Of a stretch of 64,000 bases of DNA, positions 8,282 to 15,931 are shown piece after piece. The notes beneath the pieces were generated by a model. The model saw only the letters and a program-made list of their open reading frames with translations, ran no database searches and was not told where the DNA came from. The stretch lies in contig JAPLDK010000052.1 of the NCBI GenBank assembly GCA_026391775.1, positions 1-64,000 of the forward strand. The letters are read 5' to 3'. The translations under genes and the position numbers were made by a program. Numbering within the stretch: the stretch's first letter is position 1; the number at the start of each line of letters is the position of its first letter. The stretch comes from Bacteroidota bacterium. GTDB taxonomy: Bacteria; Bacteroidota; Bacteroidia; Bacteroidales; FEN-979.

Positions 8282-8313
8282 CAAACCTACGGCATTTTTG
8301 CCATTTGGACAAA
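8282..8313 (-). promoter_or_regulatory. Promoter of the ptb operon
   Basis: Reading the minus strand, TTTG (8313-8310) and TAGGTTTG (8289-8282) are separated by 20 bases, matching the Bacteroidota -33/-7 promoter. Transcription would start about 60 bases upstream of the ptb start codon. Confidence 0.65.
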
Positions 8314-8346
8314 CTTTACGAAAAAAAATCGTTTAAAAAAAATACA

Positions 8347-8354
8347 TACCTTTG
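8347..8354 (+). promoter_or_regulatory. -7 promoter element of tryptophanase
   Basis: TACCTTTG matches TAnnTTTG and lies 23 bases before the tnaA ATG, so the leader would be short and leave no room for a TnaC-like leader peptide. It is about 57 bases from the divergent ptb promoter, so one bound regulator could affect both. Confidence 0.6.
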
Positions 8355-8377
8355 TTTCCATAAAATACCATTACCCT

Positions 8378-9751
8378 ATGGAACTTCCCTTCGCAGAATC
8401 ATACAGGATCAAGATGGTTGAGCCCATCCGCCGAAGCACCAGGGCGGAACGCGAACAATGGCTGAAAGACGCTAACTACAATCTGTTTAACCTGAAGAGT
8501 GAGTATGTTTTCGTGGATCTTCTCACCGATTCCGGTACAGGTGCGATGAGTGACAGGCAGTGGAGTGAGATGATGCTGGGTGATGAAAGTTATGCCGGAG
8601 CATCGTCCTTTCATAAATTCCAAAATGCAATCAGGGAGATCACTGGATTTGAATATGTACTTCCGACCCATCAGGGCAGGGCTGCCGAAAATGTCCTGTT
8701 TTCAGTCCTTATAAAAGAAGGGGACATTGTACCTGGAAACTCCCATTTTGATACAACCAAAGGCCATATTGAATACCGTAAGGCAAAAGCTGTGGATTGT
8801 ACTATTGACGAAGCTTTTGATACTACACTCATACACGCCTTCAAAGGAAATGTCGATCTGAGCAAGCTTGAAAAGGTACTTCGGGAGAGCGGGAATAAGA
8901 TACCCTTCATTATTATCACAATCACCTGCAATTCTTCTGGGGGCCAGCCGGTTTCGCTTGAGAACATGAAAGCCGTTCGGCAGCTGGCAAACAAATACGG
9001 TAAGAGGGTCGTCATGGATTCAGCACGTTTCGCCGAAAACGCTTATTTCATCAAACTCAGGGAAGAAGGCTGTCAACATAAATCAATAAAGGAGATCGTC
9101 AGGGAAATGTTTTCCTATGCCGATGCCATAACAATGAGTGCCAAAAAGGATGCCATTGTGAATATAGGTGGCTTCATCGCAATGCGTGAAAAGGAGCTTT
9201 TCTCCAGTTCCAGTGTGTTTGAGATAATGTATGAAGGGTTTCTTACCTATGGCGGCCTTGCCGGTCGTGACCTAAATGCCATTGCCCAGGGGCTTTATGA
9301 AGCAACCGAATTCGATTACCTGGAGACCAGGGTAAAACAGGTGGAATACCTTGGTGACAAACTCCTTGACTATGGTATTCCCATTCAGCAGCCAATAGGC
9401 GGGCATGCGATTTTTGTGGATGCCAAACGTTTTCTGCCACATGTAAAAAAGGAAGAATTTATCGCCCAGACCCTGGCAGTCCATCTGTACATTGAAGCTG
9501 GCGTGAGAGGTGTTGAGATAGGTACCTTACTGGCCGACCGCGACCCGGTAACCCGCGAGAACCGTTACCCCGAGCTTGAGCTTATGAGGCTCGCCATCCC
9601 CCGCAGGGTATATACCAATAACCATATGGACCTGGTTGCTGCCGGCCTTAAAAATCTCTGGGACAGAAGAAACACTATTAAGCACGGTTTCAGGATTGTC
9701 CGCGAGGCCCCGATTATGCGGCATTTCACTGTTGAACTCGAAAAGATCTGA
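8378..9751 (+). CDS. tnaA: Tryptophanase (tryptophan indole-lyase)
   Basis: A 457-residue cytoplasmic PLP enzyme that splits tryptophan to indole, pyruvate and ammonia. The family signature DLLTDSGTGAMS is at about 47-58, and the PLP lysine is Lys257 in MSAKKDA. Three places separate it from its sister tyrosine phenol-lyase, and all agree with tryptophanase: FDTT near Asp125 (the lyase has FTTT), VEIG instead of MERG near residue 380, and RHFT instead of RFFT near the C-terminus. It diverges from the ptb operon and leads a plus-strand run with msrC four bases behind it. The pyruvate formed would enter the same fermentation as the neighbouring operon. Confidence 0.93.
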   Translation: MELPFAESYRIKMVEPIRRSTRAEREQWLKDANYNLFNLKSEYVFVDLLTDSGTGAMSDRQWSEMMLGDESYAGASSFHKFQNAIREITGFEYVLPTHQGRAAENVLFSVLIKEGDIVPGNSHFDTTKGHIEYRKAKAVDCTIDEAFDTTLIHAFKGNVDLSKLEKVLRESGNKIPFIIITITCNSSGGQPVSLENMKAVRQLANKYGKRVVMDSARFAENAYFIKLREEGCQHKSIKEIVREMFSYADAITMSAKKDAIVNIGGFIAMREKELFSSSSVFEIMYEGFLTYGGLAGRDLNAIAQGLYEATEFDYLETRVKQVEYLGDKLLDYGIPIQQPIGGHAIFVDAKRFLPHVKKEEFIAQTLAVHLYIEAGVRGVEIGTLLADRDPVTRENRYPELELMRLAIPRRVYTNNHMDLVAAGLKNLWDRRNTIKHGFRIVREAPIMRHFTVELEKI

Positions 9752-9755
9752 GTGA

Positions 9756-10220
9756 ATGGAAACGGCCCGCAAGAACGCAAGATACAGCAGGCTTTTTACC
9801 CAGTTACAGGAACTGCTGACCAAAACCCCTGACCCGGATGCCCGTATGGCAACCATTGTTGCAGTACTCCACAACAAAATGGAATATTTTTACTGGACCG
9901 GATTTTACATACTGGTCGGCTGTGACCTGATCGTCAGGACATACCAGGGGCCGCTTGCCTGCCAGGTTCTGAAAAAACATACCGGGGTGTGTTGGGCGGG
10001 GGTAGACCAGAAAAAAACTGTGGTTGTCTCTGATGTTCATAAATTTCCGGGCCATATCGCATGCGACTCAGCTTCAAAATCGGAAATAGTCGTTCCCCTT
10101 AAATATAAAAACGGAAAAATAACCGGAATTCTGGATGTCGATAGCAAGTCACTAAACTCATTTGATGCTGCGGATGCGGATTGGCTGGAAAAAATCGTTG
10201 CTCTAATTTACCGGACCTGA
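9756..10220 (+). CDS. msrC: Free methionine-(R)-sulfoxide reductase (GAF domain)
   Basis: A 154-residue single GAF-domain protein that reduces free methionine-R-sulfoxide. The three cysteines of the family are present, in LACQVLK, GVCWAG and the signature FPGHIACDSASKSEIVVP. The C-terminal LDVDSKSLNSFD is also typical. It starts four bases after tnaA and its stop codon overlaps the next start (TGATG), so it is likely co-transcribed and coupled with mntP. The link to tryptophanase may be no more than shared transcription. Confidence 0.88.
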   Translation: METARKNARYSRLFTQLQELLTKTPDPDARMATIVAVLHNKMEYFYWTGFYILVGCDLIVRTYQGPLACQVLKKHTGVCWAGVDQKKTVVVSDVHKFPGHIACDSASKSEIVVPLKYKNGKITGILDVDSKSLNSFDAADADWLEKIVALIYRT

Positions 10221-10780
10221 TGAGTTTCCTTGAGCTTTTTCTGATTGCAGTCGGATTATCAATGGATTGCTTTGCAGTCTCATTAAGTTTTGGTGCCCAG
10301 AAAAGACTGAAAAGGAAGGATATTATTAAATTTTCCTTCTTTTTCGCTTTGTTCCAGGCCCTGATGCCGGTCATCGGCTGGCTGGTCGGAAATGCAGTAA
10401 ATATTTACCTTTCAGATGTAGACCACTGGATCGCTTTCGGTATCCTCACCGCTATCGGTTTAAGGATGATCTATGAGGCTTTCAAAGGGGAAGATGAAAA
10501 AAGATCGGTTGATATCCGGGAATGGAAAATACTGTTTACCCTGTCTCTGGCAACAAGTATTGATGCCCTTGTGACCGGGGTCAGTTTCGGGTTTATTAAA
10601 GTAAATATTTTACTGGCTGTCATGACTATTGCTTTGGTTACATTTCTGAATTCAATTGCAGGTGCGTATGTCGGTAAAAGATCCATTCACATTTCACCAA
10701 AAGGGGCGGAGATTATCGGGGGACTGGTGCTGATCGGTATTGGCACAAAGATAGTCCTGGAACATTTGTCAATTATCTGA
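10220..10780 (+). CDS. mntP: Manganese efflux pump MntP
   Basis: A 186-residue inner-membrane protein with six hydrophobic helices in two repeats of three. It exports Mn2+. The paired acidic motifs of the two halves are visible: GLSMDCFAVSLSFG near the N-terminus and ATSIDALVTGVSFG in the middle. I start at the ATG at 10220 because it overlaps the msrC stop codon and begins the first helix directly; the longer frame from 10181 would add 13 residues that merely re-read msrC. The queD-like gene follows after 17 bases. Confidence 0.9.
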   Translation: MSFLELFLIAVGLSMDCFAVSLSFGAQKRLKRKDIIKFSFFFALFQALMPVIGWLVGNAVNIYLSDVDHWIAFGILTAIGLRMIYEAFKGEDEKRSVDIREWKILFTLSLATSIDALVTGVSFGFIKVNILLAVMTIALVTFLNSIAGAYVGKRSIHISPKGAEIIGGLVLIGIGTKIVLEHLSII

Positions 10781-10797
10781 TCAGGAATTAAATTAAA

Positions 10798-11256
10798 ATG
10801 GAAATGTCAACAATCAGAATCACGAAAGAATTCCGGTTTGAAGCCGCACATGCCCTGAAAGGTTACGATGGCCCCTGCAGGAATGTCCATGGACATTCGT
10901 ATGAGCTGGCAGTTACAGTCTCAGGCTTGCCCGGCAGGGATTCAGGCTCGCCCAAATATGGGATGGTCATGGATTTCGGCGACCTCAAATGTATTATCAA
11001 ATCAAATATCATTGACATTTTCGACCATGCGCTTATTCTGCATTCATTGTTAAAGGAAGAAAACATTATTCCCCCGGGAGAACCATTTACAAATGTGGTT
11101 TATGTCGACTATCAGCCTACCAGTGAGAATATCCTTCTTGATATGGTAGTCCGTATACAGGGAGTACTCCCTAAAGGCATAAAGCTTCATCACCTGGTAT
11201 TACGTGAGACAGCTACGTCCTATGCCGAATGGTATGCTTCCGACCAGGTAGATTAA
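10798..11256 (+). CDS. queD: 6-carboxytetrahydropterin synthase-like protein (QueD type)
   Basis: A 152-residue member of the 6-pyruvoyl/6-carboxy-tetrahydropterin synthase family, which acts on 7,8-dihydroneopterin triphosphate in queuosine or pterin synthesis. It shows FEAAHALKGYDGPCRNVHGHSYEL: the zinc histidines and the catalytic Cys placed as in bacterial QueD. The later FDHALIL and the C-terminal RETATSYAEW agree. A second ATG at codon 3 could also be the start. It ends a co-directional run after mntP and converges with the anti-sigma gene 24 bases on. A second family member at 59858 is more PTPS-like, so this one is the better queuosine candidate. Confidence 0.82.
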   Translation: MEMSTIRITKEFRFEAAHALKGYDGPCRNVHGHSYELAVTVSGLPGRDSGSPKYGMVMDFGDLKCIIKSNIIDIFDHALILHSLLKEENIIPPGEPFTNVVYVDYQPTSENILLDMVVRIQGVLPKGIKLHHLVLRETATSYAEWYASDQVD

Positions 11257-11280
11257 CATTTTTCTTGATGATTTTCCGAC

Positions 11281-11853
11281 CTACTTTGGAAGCAGATGAA
11301 TATCCACGGTGGGATCTTCACTTTCAATCTTTATTACATTGGCTTCGGATGATGCAGCGTCCTGGTCATAAAATGAAGGGATAAAGTTCCTGGTAACATC
11401 TGTCCCGGGTAAAGGATTGATGCGGATGAAATAATTGCCATGATCGATCCCGTTGAATTGGTAATAACCGTTACCATCAACCGGAACCGACTGAAGGAGC
11501 AGCACTGTATCGTAGGGTTTTACCTTGTCGTACACTTTAAACAGGTAAGCAGTGCCCTTGCAGATGCGCACTTCACCGGCATAAGCATGGCCGCGGATAT
11601 TGTGTTTGTGTGAATAAGAGAACCATATCATAATAAAAAGCAATACCATAGCAGCGGCTGCAAGCAATGGATACAGATTCCGGGAATGGGAGAATCCTGC
11701 AAAATTTTTCCTCAGGCCTGACAATCTTCCTTTTTTCGCTTCCAGGGGATGTATTCCTACCCTGATCTTTTCCCATGCCTGTTCGGGTGGCGGGGGCTCA
11801 AATCCTGTAAAAGCTTTTCTGTAATAGTCTTCTATGGTATCCTTTTCCTGCAT
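11281..11853 (-). CDS. Single-pass anti-sigma factor with cargo-like periplasmic domain
   Basis: A 190-residue membrane protein, probably the anti-sigma factor of the ECF gene 4 bases upstream. Residues 1-58 are cytoplasmic and contain FEPPPPEQAWEKI, a short motif also found in the second candidate anti-sigma here (FTPSPGVWKSL). Residues about 60-80 are one transmembrane helix. Residues 85-190 form a periplasmic domain resembling a domain in both T9SS cargo proteins next door: a GHxYxG or GHxFxG start, a central GNY[FY] motif after a Gly-rich turn, a P[ST][FY]Y motif, and an end of type DIHL or NIHL. No zinc-binding anti-sigma motif (HxxxCxxC) is present. The anti-sigma role is inferred from position and topology. 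It converges with queD. Confidence 0.65.
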   Translation of the reverse strand: MQEKDTIEDYYRKAFTGFEPPPPEQAWEKIRVGIHPLEAKKGRLSGLRKNFAGFSHSRNLYPLLAAAAMVLLFIMIWFSYSHKHNIRGHAYAGEVRICKGTAYLFKVYDKVKPYDTVLLLQSVPVDGNGYYQFNGIDHGNYFIRINPLPGTDVTRNFIPSFYDQDAASSEANVIKIESEDPTVDIHLLPK

Positions 11854-11857
11854 GTTC

Positions 11858-12388
11858 TTATAATATCCTTCTTAAAATTTTTTTCATCGAAGCTTTGGCT
11901 CTCCATAGCTGCGATTTGGATGTATTCTCTGCTATTCCGAGCATTTCGCCTATCTCCCTGTGACTGTACCCGTCGATAACATAAAGGTTAAATACAGTTC
12001 TGTAACCGGTTGGAAGGCCCTGGAGTATCCTCAGCAGTTCGTTATATGAAAGTTTTGACAAGGCATCTTCCTGAATAGTTGCATCGGAAGAATCATATTT
12101 CAGGCTGACCTCATTCTGAAACTTTAGCTGTTTTGTATAATAATTTATAGCCGTATTGACCATAATCCTCCGAATCCATGCGTCGAGTGCTTCTCTTGAA
12201 TGAAGGTGTGAAAGATTCTTAAAGACTTTAATAAATCCTTCCTGCAAAATATCCTCAGCCTCCATCCTGTTGCCGGCATAACGAAGGCAAATACCATACA
12301 TTCGGGCTGAATAAGCTTTATACAGGGCTTCCTGACCGCGTGGTTCGTTCAGTAAACATTGGTCAAGTACCTCGGCCGGGACCGTCAT
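11858..12388 (-). CDS. ECF-family RNA polymerase sigma factor
   Basis: A 176-residue sigma-70 factor with regions 2 and 4 only. Region 2 contains YGICLRYAGNRMEAEDILQE and WIRRIMVNTAINYYTK, the core-binding and -10-recognition parts. Region 4 contains LPTGYRTVFNLYVIDGYSHR followed by the helix-turn-helix IGEMLGIAENTSKSQLWRA. It would direct transcription of a small regulon when released by its partner. It is a paralogue of the sigma gene at 17321, and the two may have arisen by duplication together with the cargo genes between them. Confidence 0.93.
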   Translation of the reverse strand: MTVPAEVLDQCLLNEPRGQEALYKAYSARMYGICLRYAGNRMEAEDILQEGFIKVFKNLSHLHSREALDAWIRRIMVNTAINYYTKQLKFQNEVSLKYDSSDATIQEDALSKLSYNELLRILQGLPTGYRTVFNLYVIDGYSHREIGEMLGIAENTSKSQLWRAKASMKKILRRIL

Positions 12389-12450
12389 ATAAAGCTGTTG
12401 AGTGAAACAATTGGCAAGACGAAGATAAAAAAAATTCCATGCCTGTGGTA

Positions 12451-12482
12451 AAAAAAAGAAGCCGTCCTTCTGGAACGGCTTC
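12451..12482 (-). terminator. Rho-independent terminator after the cargo gene
   Basis: On the minus strand, GAAGCCGT (12482-12475) pairs with ACGGCTTC (12465-12458) around a 9-base loop, followed by a run of seven T. It sits 32 bases past the stop codon of the cargo gene at 12514 and separates it from the following ECF sigma gene. Confidence 0.9.
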
Positions 12483-12513
12483 TACATTGCAGTGATTGAA
12501 TTGAATCAGTAGA

Positions 12514-14292
12514 TCAGCGGGTTTCACCAAGTATTGTTAATTTTCGAATAATGATCTTATCATCTGCTGTCTTTATCTTCAAATAATATGGCCCTATTCT
12601 AAGGCCGGAAAGGTTGATTTCGACTGTATTCGCACCGGATTCCAGCATTGCTTCCGACTGGATCATGGTTTGTCCGAGGGCATTGAACAACTTAATGTTG
12701 ATGTTCATTTCCCTGCTACAGTTCACCCTGAAACTTACTTTCTGCCCTGAAGCCGGATTGGGAAATAATTCACTTATGTAGCTTATGTTTACACCCGGAT
12801 CATTGATACCGTAAAGGATCTGCCCGTTTGACAGGGTAAACGGCAGTGTAACGTTCGGGCGGTTGTTGTCGATGGTAGTTTGCGCTCCGGATGAAGCTGC
12901 CCCAGCTTTCTCGGGCCTCACATTGTAAGTGCCGTACACCAGGTTTGCAAAAATGAAATTACCGCCGGTATCAGTCTTTGTATAGCCGAAAGGATGATTA
13001 TCCTGATCGAGAAGCATGACCTCAATGTCAGCTATTCCAGCACCGTTGCCGCTGAATTTTATCCCGCCCTGTGTAATTCTGCCCTGGATGTTGCCGTTAC
13101 CCGGCGCTGCCGGTGTGCATTCGACCAGATGGATATTATAAGGGTTCTGGGGTTGCCCCAGCACAATTAACTGTGCACTCTGCCAGCTCAGAGACTCTTC
13201 ATAATATGTTGGCATGAAATGCCCGTACCTCGTGGAAGCAGGCAGCAATTCGGCTTTAAGATAATAATTTCCGGCGGCAACACCTCCGAAATGAAAGCTG
13301 CCTGTTGAGTCACCGAATTCTTTACCTTGAACTACAGTCATGATATTGTTTGAATCAACTTTGATCAGGTCTATCCAGCCATGATCCACCATGTGAATGC
13401 CCATAAAAACGTGGCCGTTGACATCGCAGGTTGCATGTGCATAGATCTCTTGCGTCCTTGACCATTGACAGTTTGCCGAGTCAATAGTTACGAGAGTAAC
13501 TGTGTACGGACCTGCCGCAGGGTATGTGAAAGTAATACTCTGGCCTGTCAGTATGGTCCCTGAAGGATCGCCCATCTGCCAGGTATAGGTAGTAGGATAG
13601 GGGCTATTGGTGGTTCCATTGAACGTGAGGGTAAGCAAGGCGCCTGTATACGTGAGATGATTTTCACAATTGGCCGGTGGCGGTATGCCAACTTCAATGC
13701 TATCGCATTTTATGCTTGTGCATCCATTGGACGTGGCAATCGAAAGACAGACACTGTATGTCCCAGCAGCTGTGAAAATATGCACGGGATTCTGCACTGT
13801 TGAGGTATTGCTTGCTCCGCTGGCCGGATCACCGAAGTTCCACATCCAGGCAACAATGCTTGCTGAGCTGGTGCTTGCATCTGTAAAATGAACCAAGTGC
13901 ACTGAGTCCAGGGAGTGGTGAACGGTGTATGCAGCATGGCATTCCGGAGTAACGCAGATCACGAAATTCACCGTCGCAGGGCTGCTTGTACTTAGAAAAT
14001 CGTGGATGATCAGGTTGTTCTGGCAATCCCTGGTCGCAACATAAAAAATTACAGGATTTGCCGTAGGAACATGTTCGACGGTACAATCGTAAAACCCGTT
14101 AGGGTTTGTTTGCCGGGTGGTATAAAAGATAAATCCCGATGAAGAATCGCTATGAATAACTACTTCATGATTGGCTACCGGGGCGCCGGTTGAATCAGCG
14201 GTAACTGTTCCGCTCACATGAACCGTCATGGTTTGGGCATGTAAAAAGCCGGCCAGTCCGAGAAACATTATAAGAGATAAAAGTTTTTTCAT
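12514..14292 (-). CDS. T9SS cargo protein with PKD domains (cargo A)
   Basis: A 592-residue exported protein. Domains in order: signal peptide 1-20 (ends LHAQ); a transthyretin/SdrD-B-like domain about 25-115; PKD domain about 116-205 (WNFGDP); second PKD-like domain about 208-288 (TWQMGDP); a domain at 289-391 shared with its neighbour and with the anti-sigma factor at 11281; another carboxypeptidase-regulatory-like domain about 401-485; and a C-terminal T9SS type A sorting domain about 505-592 (ELFPNPASG ... GPYYLKIK). The last directs export through the outer membrane and usually attachment to the surface. No catalytic domain is visible, so it may be structural, adhesive or sensory. It lies 76 bases after cargo B. 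Confidence 0.85.
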   Translation of the reverse strand: MKKLLSLIMFLGLAGFLHAQTMTVHVSGTVTADSTGAPVANHEVVIHSDSSSGFIFYTTRQTNPNGFYDCTVEHVPTANPVIFYVATRDCQNNLIIHDFLSTSSPATVNFVICVTPECHAAYTVHHSLDSVHLVHFTDASTSSASIVAWMWNFGDPASGASNTSTVQNPVHIFTAAGTYSVCLSIATSNGCTSIKCDSIEVGIPPPANCENHLTYTGALLTLTFNGTTNSPYPTTYTWQMGDPSGTILTGQSITFTYPAAGPYTVTLVTIDSANCQWSRTQEIYAHATCDVNGHVFMGIHMVDHGWIDLIKVDSNNIMTVVQGKEFGDSTGSFHFGGVAAGNYYLKAELLPASTRYGHFMPTYYEESLSWQSAQLIVLGQPQNPYNIHLVECTPAAPGNGNIQGRITQGGIKFSGNGAGIADIEVMLLDQDNHPFGYTKTDTGGNFIFANLVYGTYNVRPEKAGAASSGAQTTIDNNRPNVTLPFTLSNGQILYGINDPGVNISYISELFPNPASGQKVSFRVNCSREMNINIKLFNALGQTMIQSEAMLESGANTVEINLSGLRIGPYYLKIKTADDKIIIRKLTILGETR

Positions 14293-14368
14293 ATCAGGAT
14301 GTGAATTGGTGTAACGTATATTTAAGACAACGGAGACGGCAAAAGTTGCCTCCGGGCAGCTTTTCCTT

Positions 14369-15931
14369 TTAGTATTTTATGATCTTGGCATTACAGATCC
14401 TGTCTCCATTCAAAGTCTTGATAACCAGGATGTATATTCCGGGTGCCAGGGTGGCCAGATCAGCCTTGAGATGATACGATCCCGGGTTGAAATGTGAACC
14501 AGATTCAAGCAAATGAACAGACTGGATAGAATACACAGTAGTGATGAGGTCAACCGGCCTGTTAACCGTAAGGGGTATGCTTACAGCACCCTCTGAAGGA
14601 TTGGGGAAAGGAGATCCGGCAACAACAGCATTATCCTTGGCGATCTCATTGATACCTGTGACGTTATGATCATAAATATCCAGAACCAGGGTATCGGCAA
14701 TGGGATTTTGCAAGCTGATCCTGACCTGGCTGAACTTTGAGAACTTCCCTGTTGATTCCACAAAAAGCAGGTAATTCCCATATGGGAGGTCAGGGAAACT
14801 GAAATTCCCCGCTGCATCGCTAAGGGTATAGGTAATAAGGTTTTTGAGTGAATCAAGCAGGAGCACTTCGCTGCGGTTAAGGATGAACATGCCCGACGTC
14901 TGGATATGACGCTGCACTTTTCCTGAAATCCTCCCTGAACCGCTTATGCTGTCATTGGCCCTTTTAAGATAAATATCAAAGTTGAAAACATTGGTATCTG
15001 TTACTCCCAGCAGCTGCGACTGTTGCCAGTATACCGCTTGAAGATAATAAGCGGGAGCGTATTTCCAGGCGTTTAAAGAACCGGGTGTCAGTGTGACTTT
15101 AACGATATAATCGCCCTTAAGCAGGTGGGGGAAGGAATAGTAGCCCAGGTATGTGAAGGTCACTGTATCGAAAGCAACAACGTGGTTATTCACAAGCTTG
15201 TATAAATAAGCTATACCGGTATCACCTGTGCTAACCGGGTTATTGATAGGATGGTCTCCGATAAAAACGTGCCCGCCAATACTGTAATACCTTGGAGTGT
15301 ATATGTAGGTACAGGAGGAGTCAGCACAGGGGGCATCAAGATTATCCCTGCTGATTGACAGGCAGGCCTTGTAATGGCCTGAATTTGTGTAAGCATGGAC
15401 AGGGTTCCGTTCGGAGGATGTGGTACCGTCACCAAAATTCCAGGACCAGTGGTCAGGGTTCCCTGTGGATAAGTCAAAGAACCGGTATTTGTATGGAGTG
15501 ACTGATGAAGAATCAAGTTCAGCAATAAAATCAGCTGTACACTGAGGGCTGAACGATTCGCAGATGAAAAAATTGATGATGATGCTGTAAGAGTGAATGG
15601 GCTGTGATTGAATGTGAAGTGTATTGTGGCAGTCGTAGGTACTTACAAGTACGGTATCTCCCAATCCCGGGAGGTCGTGAATTGTATCGGCATAATTACC
15701 GCTGGTATCCGTATATACAGTGGAATTATATCCTATATATGGAACATTCACGAATACGCTATGATTTTTAACGGGATTGCCGGTGGAATCATTCAGTAAT
15801 TTTCCGGTGACTGTGATACTTATTGCTTTCAGCTGGTTGGTAATCAATGGATTTCCCCGGGCTTGCTGAACCAAAGCTGTTGATAAAAGTGCAAGAACAA
15901 GCAGTAAAAAGTATACTGTCTTTACTTTCAT
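14369..15931 (-). CDS. T9SS cargo protein with PKD domain (cargo B)
   Basis: A 520-residue paralogue of cargo A. It has a signal peptide (1-26), an SdrD-B-like domain about 36-125, one PKD domain about 131-212 (HWSWNFGDGT), the shared domain 216-324 (GGHVFIG ... GDYIVKV ... APAYY), a regulatory-like fold about 333-420, and a T9SS type A sorting domain about 440-520 (PFPNPSEG ... APGIYILVIKT). Compared with cargo A it has lost or never had the second PKD domain. Its ATG overlaps the stop of the barrel/anti-sigma gene by 4 bases (ATGA), so it is translationally coupled to a regulator. It probably ends up on the cell surface. Confidence 0.85.
   Translation of the reverse strand: MKVKTVYFLLLVLALLSTALVQQARGNPLITNQLKAISITVTGKLLNDSTGNPVKNHSVFVNVPYIGYNSTVYTDTSGNYADTIHDLPGLGDTVLVSTYDCHNTLHIQSQPIHSYSIIINFFICESFSPQCTADFIAELDSSSVTPYKYRFFDLSTGNPDHWSWNFGDGTTSSERNPVHAYTNSGHYKACLSISRDNLDAPCADSSCTYIYTPRYYSIGGHVFIGDHPINNPVSTGDTGIAYLYKLVNNHVVAFDTVTFTYLGYYSFPHLLKGDYIVKVTLTPGSLNAWKYAPAYYLQAVYWQQSQLLGVTDTNVFNFDIYLKRANDSISGSGRISGKVQRHIQTSGMFILNRSEVLLLDSLKNLITYTLSDAAGNFSFPDLPYGNYLLFVESTGKFSKFSQVRISLQNPIADTLVLDIYDHNVTGINEIAKDNAVVAGSPFPNPSEGAVSIPLTVNRPVDLITTVYSIQSVHLLESGSHFNPGSYHLKADLATLAPGIYILVIKTLNGDRICNAKIIKY

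Noticed and set aside
8378-9751. Tyrosine phenol-lyase instead of tryptophanase
   Set aside because: The three diagnostic positions (FDTT, VEIG, RHFT) all follow tryptophanase.
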